64,000 bases of DNA from contig JADKFC010000030.1 in assembly GCA_016717655.1 (NCBI GenBank), positions 1 to 64,000 on the forward strand, given 5' to 3'. Origin of the DNA: Saprospiraceae bacterium. Its GTDB lineage: Bacteria > Bacteroidota > Bacteroidia > Chitinophagales > Saprospiraceae. Of this stretch, positions 19,486 to 28,069 are shown piece by piece. Both the position numbers and the translations under genes were made by a program. Position 1 is the stretch's first letter; every line of letters starts with the position of its first letter. The notes below the pieces were generated by a model, which searched no databases, had not been told where the DNA came from, and saw only the letters and a program-made list of their open reading frames with translations.

Positions 19486-20637
19486 ATGAGGCTCTCAAAA
19501 ATAACTTCTTTCATTTGTCTTTGTTTGATTTGGGGTATTTCCTGCAAAGAAGAAACCAAGACGACCTTACCCAATAAATATAGCTTTTATGTAGGCACCT
19601 ATACCCAAAAAGAGGGCCATGTAGATGGCAAGGGCAAAGGTATTTACGATGTCACTGTGGATATTGACGCTGCCAAAATTACCATTAACAACATCATTAC
19701 CGACTTGGTCAACCCAAGTTTTTTGGTTGCTGTTGACTCACACAACATACTCACAGTCAACGAACTGAGTCCAAATCCACAAAATTTTCCAGGTAGAATA
19801 AGCAGACTTGAAATTTCACAAGACGGACAATATCGAAAAGCACAGGAGGCAGGAACTTATGGAAATGCCCCCTGTCATATTTCTTATTGCCCATCAACTC
19901 AAATGTACGCCACAGCTAATTATTTGGGCGGACAATTGATTTACGGTAGTCTCAGCGAAAAAGGCGAATTGAATAGCGATCTCACAGAAATTGTATTTAC
20001 TGGAAAAAGCATTCACGCCAGACAGGAAGCTCCACATCTACATATGACCCACTTCACTCAGGATGGCACTCGATTATTGGTAAGCGATTTAGGTGCTGAT
20101 AAAATTTATGTCATGGAAGTAGATACCCTCACCAAAAAAATTGCTCCCAGACCTTTGTTTGTTTTTACCTCCACTCCTGGTGGCGGTCCCAGGCATTTCT
20201 GTATGGATAAAGATGAAAAAATGCTTTATGTATTACAAGAATTATCCAATTCTATTGTAAGCTGTACTTTTGAAAAATCAACAGGAATTATAAGTAAGAA
20301 AGCTGAAATTTCAACCTTATCCACACAACCAGCTGATTCAAAACTAGCAGCTCATATTGCATTAAGTCCTGATGGCAAATACCTTGTATGCAGCAATCGC
20401 GGAGAAAATAACCTGGCCGTTTTTACCTTGAATCAAAGTATCCCTGAAAAACCGGTTCATTTTTCAACAGAGGGTAAAACGCCAAGACATTTCACATTTA
20501 CCCGCGATGGCAAATACCTGATTGCAGGCAATCAAGACAGTGGGAACCTTGTGGTTTTCGAGTGGGTTTCTGGTGGAAAATTTCAAAAAAAGTTCAGCGC
20601 AGAGCTTCCTACTCCCGTTTGTATTGTTGAAAAATAA
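19486..20637 (+). CDS. lactonase family lipoprotein (6-phosphogluconolactonase-like beta propeller)
   Basis: A 383-residue lipoprotein (lipobox WGISC) with a seven-bladed propeller of the lactonase family. The start of the first blade reads SFYVGTYTQKEG, and later blades show FTSTPGGGPRHFCMDKDEK, LSPDGKYLVCSNRGENN and TEGKTPRHFTFTRDGKYL. Cytoplasmic members of this family hydrolyse 6-phosphogluconolactone. This copy carries an export signal, so a role on an extracellular or periplasmic lactone is more likely than the pentose phosphate pathway. The substrate is unknown. It follows the TPR lipoprotein after two bases. Confidence 0.85.
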   Translation: MRLSKITSFICLCLIWGISCKEETKTTLPNKYSFYVGTYTQKEGHVDGKGKGIYDVTVDIDAAKITINNIITDLVNPSFLVAVDSHNILTVNELSPNPQNFPGRISRLEISQDGQYRKAQEAGTYGNAPCHISYCPSTQMYATANYLGGQLIYGSLSEKGELNSDLTEIVFTGKSIHARQEAPHLHMTHFTQDGTRLLVSDLGADKIYVMEVDTLTKKIAPRPLFVFTSTPGGGPRHFCMDKDEKMLYVLQELSNSIVSCTFEKSTGIISKKAEISTLSTQPADSKLAAHIALSPDGKYLVCSNRGENNLAVFTLNQSIPEKPVHFSTEGKTPRHFTFTRDGKYLIAGNQDSGNLVVFEWVSGGKFQKKFSAELPTPVCIVEK

Positions 20638-20697
20638 TACATATTATACTGAATATCAATTTTTTATAGATAATTGAAATTATTTTTTCACATTTTC

Positions 20698-20722
20698 GTA
20701 ACATTTTAAGGCCCATGGCGTC
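20698..20722 (+). promoter_or_regulatory. ECF-type promoter, probable autoregulation of the sigma gene
   Basis: GTAAC at 20698-20702 and CGTC at 20719-20722 are separated by 16 bases. This matches the general ECF sigma pattern of an AAC-type -35 and a CGTC -10. The ATG of the sigma gene follows at 20734, giving a leader of only a few bases. ECF sigma factors commonly transcribe their own operon, so autoregulation is the likely reading. Confidence 0.5.
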
Positions 20723-20733
20723 ATATATCAAAC

Positions 20734-21237
20734 ATGCAAACCGAAAATAACCTGTTTAAACAAATTGAAGTGTTCAAAAACAAGCTATTCAGGTATGCTT
20801 TGAACATGTTAAAAAACGAACTGGATGCAGAAGATGTCATTCAGGAGTTGCGGATTAGGATTTGGCAACGAAAAGAGCAGTTTGATCAGATTGAAAACAA
20901 AGAAGCCTGGTGCATGACCGTAACGAGAAATCTTTGTATAGACAAGATCAGAGCGAGGAAACAAAGTTCGCAGGATATATCTGAATATCATTTCATTGCG
21001 GACCATGGCGCCACCCCTGATATTGTGACCGAAGACAGGGAAAATCTCAAAATTGTGATGGATGTATTAAATGCATTACCAGAAAATCAAAAAGAGATTA
21101 TTCATCTTAGGGATGTAGAGGGCTACACTTACAAAGAGATTGCTGATTTGATTGGTTTATCTGAAGATCAAGTAAAAGTAAACCTATTCAGAGCCCGACA
21201 ACGACTAAAAGAAAAATTAAAGAACTTTAAATATTAA
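20734..21237 (+). CDS. ECF-family RNA polymerase sigma factor
   Basis: A 167-residue sigma-70 family factor of the extracytoplasmic-function type, with only regions 2 and 4. Region 2 contains LDAEDVIQELRIRIWQ and the -10 contact helix AWCMTVTRNLCIDKIRARK. Region 4 contains LPENQKEIIHLRDVEGYTY and the helix-turn-helix KEIADLIGLSEDQVKVNLFR. The gene has an ECF-like promoter directly upstream and is followed by a membrane anti-sigma candidate and three DUF4252 genes. This order is a recurring Bacteroidota arrangement. The signal it senses is unknown. Confidence 0.93.
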   Translation: MQTENNLFKQIEVFKNKLFRYALNMLKNELDAEDVIQELRIRIWQRKEQFDQIENKEAWCMTVTRNLCIDKIRARKQSSQDISEYHFIADHGATPDIVTEDRENLKIVMDVLNALPENQKEIIHLRDVEGYTYKEIADLIGLSEDQVKVNLFRARQRLKEKLKNFKY

Positions 21238-21245
21238 GAAATATT

Positions 21246-21894
21246 ATGAACAAGCTAGATATAGATCAATTACTTGAAAAATTCTGGTCAGCAGGGACTA
21301 CTGAACAGGAAGAAAAAGAATTGAAGGCATATTTTGAGCAAGCTGAAATTGACGAGAGTCATACGTATGCTGCACCATTTTTTGTGGACTTTGTTCAGGA
21401 TAATAGTGGTACAGAAGATATTACACACTTAATCATTCAGAAACTTATTGGTAAGTACTTTGATGCAACTTCTTCCCAAGAAGAAGAACAACTGATTCAT
21501 GAGTATTTTGCTCAAGATGCCATCCATGATGACCTGAAGTGTTATAAGGGCCTTTTAGGTCTTTCCAGCTAATGGGTCAGGTGCAATTTAATAAGCCCCT
21601 GATGCTTAAACAAAGTCCTGCATCAGAGTCCAGAATAATCAGCCTTACCTGGATAAGGTAGCAGCTGCTGCCGTAATTTTTGTGGTAGGAGGTTTGTTTC
21701 TGTTTAAATCCTTAAACCAGGAACAATCAGCACCTATGGCCAAAGCAAGGTACATCGAGCCAGAAAACCCAGAAGAAGCACTCGAAATGACCTTACAGGC
21801 ACTTGCCATGGTTTCCCGAAAATATAAGAAAGGTGAAGAGCAACTGCTTCAAGGAATGAAAACAATGAACAACGCCAAAGGAGCTGGCAATTAA
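21246..21894 (+). CDS. membrane anti-sigma factor candidate, split by two frameshifts
   Basis: The gene begins eight bases after the sigma stop. The first part (21246-21572) is an acidic cytosolic domain with two similar segments, EKFWSAGTTEQEEKEL and GKYFDATSSQEEEQL, as in two short anti-sigma-like repeats. One missing T near 21553 and one missing G near 21657 break the frame. The last part (to 21894) has a membrane helix, VAAAAVIFVVGGLFLF, and a short outer tail. The layout of a cytosolic sigma-binding domain, one helix and a periplasmic tail fits an anti-sigma factor. No zinc-binding HxxxCxxC motif is seen, so it is not a ZAS-type protein. The repaired product is about 216 residues. Confidence 0.65.
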
Positions 21895-21935
21895 TAAAAG
21901 AAATTATTTAATAAATTAAAAGAGCAATACATATA

Positions 21936-22448
21936 ATGAGAACGGTTATAACCATTTTAGCCTTCGTGATCGCCTATTTACCGGCACAAAGCCAAAACAA
22001 CGCCATAGACAGATTTTTTAGCGCTTATGAAAACAATGAAAACTTTACAGTAGTCTTTGTTAGTCCTAAGATGTTTGAAATGGTGGCAAAAGCAACCAAC
22101 GATTCAAAAAATTCGGATATCAAAGAGCTGGTCAAAGACATCAGGGGGTTAAAAATTCTATCAACAAAAAAAGATCCTTTGAAATATTACAATGAAGCTT
22201 CGAAAAAAATTCCCCTCAATGAATACGAGGTATTGATGACTGTCAAAGACAAAGGAGACAATGTAAAATTTCTGACCAAGGGTAGTGGTGATATTGTTGA
22301 TGAACTACTTTTATTAGTAGGTGGAAGCGATGATTTTGTGCTCATGAGCTTTGTTGGCAAGCTGGATCTCAACAAGATCTCAAAATTGGCAAATAAGCTG
22401 GACATCCAGGGATCTGAACACCTTGACAAGTTAAAAGATAAAAAATAG
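21936..22448 (+). CDS. DUF4252 domain protein, copy 1
   Basis: A 170-residue secreted protein with signal peptide MRTVITILAFVIAYLPAQSQ and a DUF4252 body. Family features seen are IDRFFSAYENNENFTVVFVSPKMF at the start, the DIRGLKIL strand, and YEVLMTVKDKGDNVKFL in the middle, ending with a DDFVLMSFVGKLDL strand and a short lysine-rich tail. DUF4252 proteins are linked to ECF sigma operons in Bacteroidota, but their function is unknown. It lies 41 bases after the anti-sigma candidate and is the first of three copies. Confidence 0.85.
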   Translation: MRTVITILAFVIAYLPAQSQNNAIDRFFSAYENNENFTVVFVSPKMFEMVAKATNDSKNSDIKELVKDIRGLKILSTKKDPLKYYNEASKKIPLNEYEVLMTVKDKGDNVKFLTKGSGDIVDELLLLVGGSDDFVLMSFVGKLDLNKISKLANKLDIQGSEHLDKLKDKK

Positions 22449-22501
22449 TTGCTCTTTGTTAGGAGCGCACCGCAGGTTCACTATAATTAAAAAACAAGAA
22501 C

Positions 22502-23017
22502 ATGAAATCTATTTTTACCCTGCTGCTTTTTGCAGCCATGGGCTTAACAAGCCATGTCCAGTCACAACGCTGTATTAAACAATTGTTTAAGGATATTAAA
22601 AAAGAAGGGTACAGCTTTGCCATCACTGCACCGGCTTGGCTGGTGAAAGCGGGAATCAATGCGGCAGCTGATCACAATTCATTGGAAAAGGATAAAGATA
22701 TTTGGTTGTCTTTAAAAGATAAAATCAAAGGAGTCAGGTTTCTCATTAACGATAAAAGTAATGACAAGCAACAAGATATCATGAAACAATTTGCCCAAAA
22801 TGCAGTGAACGAAAATCTTGAGCTTTATGCATCCTTCACAGAAGGGAAAGACAGGGTTCAGCTCTTTGTGGAGGAAAAAAAAGACAAAATAAAAAACCTG
22901 CTTTTTCTCATCAATGGTGACAATGAAAACATCATTTTTCATATCAAAACAGATGTAAGTTTATCTGAATTTGAATCAAAATCATTTTCCTTCCAAAAAA
23001 ATAAAAAACAATCATGA
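22502..23017 (+). CDS. DUF4252-like protein, copy 2 (diverged)
   Basis: A 171-residue secreted protein (signal peptide MKSIFTLLLFAAMGLTSHVQSQ). Compared with copies 1 and 3, the middle keeps the IKGVRFLINDKS strand and the NENLELYASFTEGKDRVQLF segment, but the N-terminal half is different (GYSFAITAPAWLVKAGINAA). It is probably a diverged duplicate. It overlaps copy 3 by four bases, which suggests coupled translation. Confidence 0.72.
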   Translation: MKSIFTLLLFAAMGLTSHVQSQRCIKQLFKDIKKEGYSFAITAPAWLVKAGINAAADHNSLEKDKDIWLSLKDKIKGVRFLINDKSNDKQQDIMKQFAQNAVNENLELYASFTEGKDRVQLFVEEKKDKIKNLLFLINGDNENIIFHIKTDVSLSEFESKSFSFQKNKKQS

Positions 23018-23496
23018 AAAGGAACATTTTTATAGCCGTATTGCTGATGAGTACCAGCCTTTTATTTTCTCAAAATGCAATTGAAAAAGTATTGAGAAAG
23101 TACAAAAATGATGATGGAGTGATCAGTTTAAATTTCACCGGTGACTTGTCAAAGTTTTTAAAAAATGAGTGCGGTGACCTAAAAACGAAAATTGAATCAT
23201 GCGAAGTCCTGATTTTTGAAGGTAAATCAGCAGTAAGTAGCGATGATAAAACCAAACTTAAATCTGCACTGGCAAGTGATAAATATGAGACATTAATGAA
23301 TGTTAAAGATAAAAAAGGAAAAATAAACATCCAGGCTATTTCAAATGGGGAATCACTCAAAAAAGTATATGCTGAAGTAAGTGCCGAGGGCAGGCAAATT
23401 TATCTTGTCTTTACTGGCAAGCTTTACTTTGAAGAACTGAGCAAACTCAACCTCAATTTTGAAGGAGGGGATGTATTTAAGGGCTTTTTAGAATAA
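23014..23496 (+). CDS. DUF4252 domain protein, copy 3
   Basis: A 160-residue secreted protein (MKRNIFIAVLLMSTSLLFSQ). It shows NAIEKVLRKYKNDDGVISLNF, the same opening as copy 1 (NAIDRFFSAYENNENFTVVF), and KYETLMNVKDKKGKINIQA in the middle, matching the copy 1 YEVLMTVKDKGDNVKFL block. It is the last gene of the sigma operon and converges with the MazG-like gene after five bases. Confidence 0.82.
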   Translation: MKRNIFIAVLLMSTSLLFSQNAIEKVLRKYKNDDGVISLNFTGDLSKFLKNECGDLKTKIESCEVLIFEGKSAVSSDDKTKLKSALASDKYETLMNVKDKKGKINIQAISNGESLKKVYAEVSAEGRQIYLVFTGKLYFEELSKLNLNFEGGDVFKGFLE

Positions 23497-23501
23497 CATT
23501 T

Positions 23502-23993
23502 TTATCTCTGGTCACCTACAATGGCAGCCAGATCAGCAGGAGAGTAGTTGACGGATTTTAATACCTTACCATCTTCCTTTCGGTAAACCAAAAATTCTCC
23601 CTCTCTTTCCACGATATAACTTTCTATGCCTTTTGTCTCCATATAGTGGCTTTGTGTTGCCTGAGCTTCTTCAATACTTTGACATGTCTTACTCATATTT
23701 GACCTTTGCACCTCGTCAAAAAGTTGTTTGAATACTGGGCCCAGCCCAAGCTCAAGAATGGCACCAGACAATACATATTGTAAATCGGCCAATGCATCGG
23801 CAGCTTCAACAATATCACCTGCTTCCATAGCTTCTTTCAATTCATCCAGCTCTTCAGCTAGCAGTGCGTACCTTAAATTACACCTTTCTTTAGAAGGAAT
23901 AGCAGGGGTTGACAAAACAGGAAGATTAAATACATCATGGAATTTAGCCACTGAAGACAGAGCGGTTGGTTCCGGAAATTCATGTTTGTGCAT
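23502..23993 (-). CDS. MazG-like NTP pyrophosphohydrolase (PRA-PH-like all-alpha family)
   Basis: The protein is 163 residues. The core LLAEELDELKEAMEAGDIVEAADALADLQYVLSGAI carries the paired acidic EExxE and ExxD residues that bind magnesium in all-alpha NTP pyrophosphatases (the key parts are EELDEL and DALADL). Such enzymes hydrolyse canonical or modified nucleoside triphosphates to monophosphates; the substrate is not clear here. The ATG at 23993 is chosen over a TTG nine bases upstream. A full promoter (24010-24040) precedes it, divergent from the barrel gene. Confidence 0.82.
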   Translation of the reverse strand: MHKHEFPEPTALSSVAKFHDVFNLPVLSTPAIPSKERCNLRYALLAEELDELKEAMEAGDIVEAADALADLQYVLSGAILELGLGPVFKQLFDEVQRSNMSKTCQSIEEAQATQSHYMETKGIESYIVEREGEFLVYRKEDGKVLKSVNYSPADLAAIVGDQR

Positions 23994-24009
23994 TTGGTTC
24001 AAATTTTCG

Positions 24010-24040
24010 CAAATATAAGAAGCCGCAACACGGAAGCAAA
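24010..24040 (-). promoter_or_regulatory. Bacteroidota sigma-A type promoter for the MazG-like gene
   Basis: On the minus strand TTTG (24040-24037), 19 bases, then TATATTTG (24017-24010). Both boxes match the Bacteroidota consensus. The predicted start is near 24005, 10-12 bases before the ATG at 23993. Confidence 0.62.
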
Positions 24041-24045
24041 TAAAT

Positions 24046-24076
24046 TTTGCCCATTGACCCCTTTTTCGTAAATTTA
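24046..24076 (+). promoter_or_regulatory. Promoter for the small barrel gene, divergent
   Basis: TTTG at 24046-24049, 19 bases, then TAAATTTA at 24069-24076, one mismatch from TAnnTTTG. Transcription would begin at about 24080-24083, past the first ATG at 24079, so translation from the ATG at 24094 is favoured. It is back to back with the MazG-like promoter, five bases apart. Confidence 0.45.
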
Positions 24077-24093
24077 CTATGAAAACGAAGTCG

Positions 24094-24513
24094 ATGAAAT
24101 ATATTTATGCCATATTGTTCCTTACCTTTATCAATACCTTAAGTGCACAAGTTAAGTTGGGTATTGGAAGCACACTAATACCTGAATTCAAAGCCTTTGG
24201 TGCCCAGGTCCGTGGTGCCTACCAACATAGTGAGGTTGTTTCATTTTCTGGTACCTTCAGCTATTATTTTAAGAAAGCATCAAATCTTGGAATCGACCTG
24301 GATGCACAATTTAAACTGGTTGATAAATCATCTTTTTCTATAGCTCCATTTGTAGGCGCTACCATCAGAAGAATAAACTCTAGTTTAGGTACCGGCTTAC
24401 AGGCAGGTTTTTTTATTGTCATGCCCACAGATGGAGTTGATGTTTATATTGAACCCAAAGCTATTTTGGATGATAACACAGCCCTCGTTATTTCAGGTGG
24501 CTTGTACTTTTAA
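24094..24513 (+). CDS. small outer-membrane beta-barrel-like protein
   Basis: About 139 residues from the ATG at 24094, with signal peptide MKYIYAILFLTFINTLSAQ; an ATG at 24079 adds five residues. Strands alternate, with glycine turns such as KLGIGSTLIPEFKAFGAQVRG, and the protein ends in the aromatic LVISGGLYF, a usual signature of outer-membrane barrels. The family is not recognised. The next gene (GDPD) appears to start inside its last codons. Confidence 0.62.
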   Translation: MKYIYAILFLTFINTLSAQVKLGIGSTLIPEFKAFGAQVRGAYQHSEVVSFSGTFSYYFKKASNLGIDLDAQFKLVDKSSFSIAPFVGATIRRINSSLGTGLQAGFFIVMPTDGVDVYIEPKAILDDNTALVISGGLYF

Positions 24514-25395
24514 CAAAGTCCTGCTTTTTACCGCATTGTCTTGTTTATCCATGATGTGCAAGCCAGAAGTCATTAAACACAAAAACATCGACATCCAAGG
24601 GCACCGGGGATGCAGGGGATTGATGCCAGAAAACACCATTGCCGGCTTTTTATACGCCATTGAACTTGGTGTTAATACCCTAGAAATGGATGTTGTGGTA
24701 TCCAAGGACCTGGTTGTCCTGGTATCTCATGAACCTCATTTCAACGAAGAAATTACCACAAAACCTGATAAAACTTTTTAACACCTGAAGAGGCCCATAA
24801 TTCGAATCTGTATCAACTAAATTTTGATGAGATTCAACTATACGATGTGGGTTTAAAACCACATCCCCGATTTCCCGGGCAAAAAAAACTGGCTTCTGCC
24901 AAACCCAGCCTCAAGGAAGTAATAAAAATTTGCGAACAAAAGTCGGGCAATAAAATTCAATACAATATCGAAATCAAAAGAACCGAACAAGGAGATGGAA
25001 ATTTTCAACCTCCCCTTGCCGACTTTGCTGACCTCGTATTAAAAGAGATAGATGAACAAGGCATTAAAGACCGAACTACTATTCAGTGTTTCGATCCTGA
25101 AGTGCTGAATTATATATATGGTAAACGGAAAGATATAAAAACTATTTTACTGGTAGAAAATCTTGCTTCGCTGACATCAAATTTAAACAAGCTCAACCAC
25201 AAGCCTTTTGCATACAGTCCAGCTTACAAATTGGTAAACCACTCTATGGTTGAAATGTTGAATAAAAAACAGATTCGGCTTGTACCGTGGACAGTCAACG
25301 ACAGTTTGGCAATAGTTACCCTTCTGGACATGGGGGTAGATGGCATTATAAGTGACTACCCTGATAAAGTTATTGAAATAATTAAAAACAGATGA
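24497..25395 (+). CDS. glycerophosphodiester phosphodiesterase family lipoprotein, one frameshift
   Basis: Hydrolyses glycerophosphodiesters to glycerol 3-phosphate and an alcohol. The catalytic N-terminal block GHRGCRGLMPENTIAGF carries the HRG and PENT motifs. EMDVVVSKD and SHEP supply metal ligands. The frame breaks at 24781 because the T5 run at 24775-24779 lacks one T, and continues to 25395 with NIEIKR and the closing block VPWTVND-x-x-MGVDGIISDYP. The start is uncertain: the GTG at 24497 gives a signal peptide with Cys as a possible lipobox (LSMMC) and overlaps the end of the barrel gene. The pyrC gene follows after one base. Confidence 0.85.
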
Positions 25396-25396
25396 G

Positions 25397-26734
25397 ATGG
25401 AAAGACTGGTGATAAAGAACGGATTGATCGTTAACAATGGTCAAATCACTGAAGGCGACCTTTTGATTGAAGACAATCGCATTACTAAGGTAGGTGGAAT
25501 AATTGAGAGCAATGCAAAAGAAATCGACGCTGAAGGAAGATGGGTAATGCCCGGGATTATAGATGATCAAGTGCATTTCAGAGAGCCGGGACTAACGCAC
25601 AAAGCAGATATTTTTTCAGAGAGCAAGGCAGCCGTAGCGGGGGGAGTTACCTCTTTTATGGAAATGCCCAATACCCAGCCAGCAGCTGTAACGCGCAGCT
25701 TATTGGAAGATAAGTACAACATTGCAGCTACCAATGCCTGGTGCAATTATTCATTTTTTATGGGAACCACCAATGAAAACTATGATGAAGTAATGGCTCA
25801 GGATTTTACAAAGGTTTGTGGTCTAAAAATTTTCATGGGCAGCAGTACCGGCAATATGCTGGTGGATGATGTTCCCATTCTCGAAAAACTATTTGCCAAT
25901 GTGCCGGCTCTTATTGCTACACATTGTGAAGATGAAGACACCATCAAAGAACGTTTTCTCAACTTTGAGCAAAAATGGGGGGAACAATTAAATGCCAGTC
26001 ACCACCCTCAGATCAGAAACGAAAAAGCGTGTTTGCTTTCTTCCGCCCTGGCAGTAAATCTAGCAAGACGATATAAGACCCGATTGCACATCTTACACAT
26101 TTCCACCATGCAGGAATTGGCCCTTTTTGATACAGGAATTCCACTGAGTCAAAAACAAATAACTTCCGAAGTTTGTGTTCACCACCTTTGGTTTACTGCA
26201 AATGATTATGAAAGGCTGGGCAACCTTATCAAATGCAATCCTGCCATCAAAGCCGATCACCACGCTCCCGCCCTCTTTCAAGCTTTGATGGAAGGAAGGC
26301 TGGACATAATTGCCACTGACCATGCCCCTCATACATGGGATGAAAAGTTACAGATGTATAGCAAAGCACCGTCAGGACTGCCTCTGGTGCAACATAGTTT
26401 GGTAATGATGCTCAAATGGGTTCATGAGGGGAAAATGAAAATAACAGAACTGGTAGAAAAAATGTGTCATAACCCAGCTCTTTGTTTCAGAATTCCTGAG
26501 CGCGGCTTTCTCAATGAAGGTTGTTTTGCTGACATTGCCATTGTAAATCCGAATACGGAATGGACCGTTGATAAATCCAATATTCATTACAAAGCCGGCT
26601 GGTCGCCACTGGAAGGTCACACTTTCAAAGGAAAAGTTGAACATACCCTCGTCAATGGAAAACTAATTTATAGCAAAGGTGACTTCTTAGAGCCAGGTCA
26701 TGGCAGCCGACTTCAGTTTAAATCGTTGGTTTAA
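25397..26734 (+). CDS. pyrC: dihydroorotase
   Basis: Closes carbamoyl aspartate to dihydroorotate in pyrimidine synthesis; cytoplasmic zinc enzyme of the amidohydrolase superfamily. The 445 residues fit the longer class I type. The metal site motif is IIDDQVHFREPGL, preceded by VMPG. The lysine that is carboxylated in the family lies in GLKIFMGSSTGN, histidine ligands in ATHCEDED and LHILHIST, and the catalytic aspartate in IIATDHAPHTWDEK. The gene begins one base after the GDPD stop and converges on tilS. The later pathway enzyme pyrF lies at 58689-59488, not linked. Confidence 0.93.
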   Translation: MERLVIKNGLIVNNGQITEGDLLIEDNRITKVGGIIESNAKEIDAEGRWVMPGIIDDQVHFREPGLTHKADIFSESKAAVAGGVTSFMEMPNTQPAAVTRSLLEDKYNIAATNAWCNYSFFMGTTNENYDEVMAQDFTKVCGLKIFMGSSTGNMLVDDVPILEKLFANVPALIATHCEDEDTIKERFLNFEQKWGEQLNASHHPQIRNEKACLLSSALAVNLARRYKTRLHILHISTMQELALFDTGIPLSQKQITSEVCVHHLWFTANDYERLGNLIKCNPAIKADHHAPALFQALMEGRLDIIATDHAPHTWDEKLQMYSKAPSGLPLVQHSLVMMLKWVHEGKMKITELVEKMCHNPALCFRIPERGFLNEGCFADIAIVNPNTEWTVDKSNIHYKAGWSPLEGHTFKGKVEHTLVNGKLIYSKGDFLEPGHGSRLQFKSLV

Positions 26735-26735
26735 T

Positions 26736-28034
26736 TTATAAAAATGAAAAACTTAAATACACGCGATTATCATTTTGAGGCGTGTCCGGTAAATGAGAAA
26801 CTCTGTAAGGAAGAACGGCAGCTATGCTGTCATTGGAATCTATGATTACTACCCTTTTGCGTTGCCAATAATCCAAACCCTGATCCGACAAAAATTTCTT
26901 GACGGTTTTACTTTTACCATCCATTCCTTTCGGTAAAAACACGTCACCTGGTTTTTTGGGACGAAGTGTAAACGGAAAGGGGGTTTCTCCTTTGAATAGT
27001 AATTCAAAATTTTCACTATTGGTAGACTTTGGTAAAGGGAGGGCAGAAATCACAATTCTGGCATGTCGCAAGATGTGCTCCCCCCAATCAATAACTGTAA
27101 TATCAAAGGGTGCAGGCATGCTAGACTTTTTAAACAAACGAATGTAGTTTTTTTCACGGATGGCCAAATGAACAGCCGTTTCAATTTTCGACCCTGGCCT
27201 ACCCCTCCAAATATCTGAAAGTTGGGTAGGTGTAAATAATGCTGACCGCATGATCCAATACAAATATTCGATGGGATCAGGTGACTTTCCAACAGCTGAA
27301 ACATCTATGACCTTTGATGAATTATCCTCTTTCACACCATCCGAATTAGTGATGAGCCATTCAGTAAGAGCAATGGATTGATTCAGTAAGGAAATACATT
27401 TTAACACATTAACTTTTGCGTTCGGAAAACCACTTTCCAGAAGAGGGATCACATGGTTGCGCAGATAGTTCCTCCGATAATAAGAAATTTGATTAGAGGC
27501 ATCTTCTCTGAATTCCAGTCCTTCTTTTTTAGCATAGGCATACAATTCTTCTTTAAAAACGGACAGAAGGGGTCTGATTAGCGCACCATTTCTAGACTGC
27601 ATTGCAGACAAGCCGTGGATGCCAGCCGCCCTCATCATATTCAATAAACTGGTCTCAATCTGATCATCCGCATGATGTGCAATCGCTACGTAGCTGTAAT
27701 CGTTTTGCTCAGCCAAGGAGGAAAACCATTGATATCTGAAATTCCTTGCATTTTCCTGAAAATTTCCTTTGGTAGCCGGAACATTTGGATACGCAATTAC
27801 ATATACCGGAACCTTCCAAGTTGAGGCATAAGCGCGTACAAGTTCTTCATCCTGTTCGCTTTCTATTCCCCTTAATCCGTAATTTACATGGGCCAGGGCA
27901 ATTTTAAATCCGGAATTAATAAAAAGATGGGCCATGACCACGGAATCCACCCCACCAGAAATACCAATAAGAATTGAATCTGATGTAGGGTTTAAATTTT
28001 CAGTGTAAAGAAATCTTTGGAAATGATCCAACAT
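26736..28034 (-). CDS. tilS: tRNA(Ile)-lysidine synthase
   Basis: Attaches lysine to cytidine 34 of the tRNA(Ile) with CAU anticodon, so that it reads AUA codons. The PP-loop ATP-binding motif SGGVDSVVM is at the N-terminus and the catalytic domain continues with AIAHHADDQIETSLLNMMRA. The C-terminal TilS substrate-binding domain reads LRPKKPGDVFLPKGMDGK. The 432 residues are the normal length. It is a single-copy, normally essential gene and is intact here. Its 5' end overlaps the promoter of the divergent lipoprotein. Confidence 0.94.
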   Translation of the reverse strand: MLDHFQRFLYTENLNPTSDSILIGISGGVDSVVMAHLFINSGFKIALAHVNYGLRGIESEQDEELVRAYASTWKVPVYVIAYPNVPATKGNFQENARNFRYQWFSSLAEQNDYSYVAIAHHADDQIETSLLNMMRAAGIHGLSAMQSRNGALIRPLLSVFKEELYAYAKKEGLEFREDASNQISYYRRNYLRNHVIPLLESGFPNAKVNVLKCISLLNQSIALTEWLITNSDGVKEDNSSKVIDVSAVGKSPDPIEYLYWIMRSALFTPTQLSDIWRGRPGSKIETAVHLAIREKNYIRLFKKSSMPAPFDITVIDWGEHILRHARIVISALPLPKSTNSENFELLFKGETPFPFTLRPKKPGDVFLPKGMDGKSKTVKKFLSDQGLDYWQRKRVVIIDSNDSIAAVLPYRVSHLPDTPQNDNRVYLSFSFL

Positions 28035-28046
28035 ACCTATCTTTGA
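28016..28046 (+). promoter_or_regulatory. Promoter for the 28070 lipoprotein
   Basis: TTTG at 28016-28019, 19 bases, then TATCTTTG at 28039-28046, a full match to the Bacteroidota consensus. The ATG follows at 28070. The -33 box lies inside the first codons of divergent tilS. Confidence 0.6.
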
Positions 28047-28050
28047 GCTA

Positions 28051-28058
28051 CAAAATTA
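28051..28058 (-). promoter_or_regulatory. possible -7 element for tilS
   Basis: TAATTTTG on the minus strand (28058-28051) matches TAnnTTTG, 16 bases before the tilS ATG at 28034. No -33 box is visible. If real, it overlaps the divergent promoter region of the lipoprotein gene. Confidence 0.3.
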
Positions 28059-28069
28059 ATCAAATAAAT

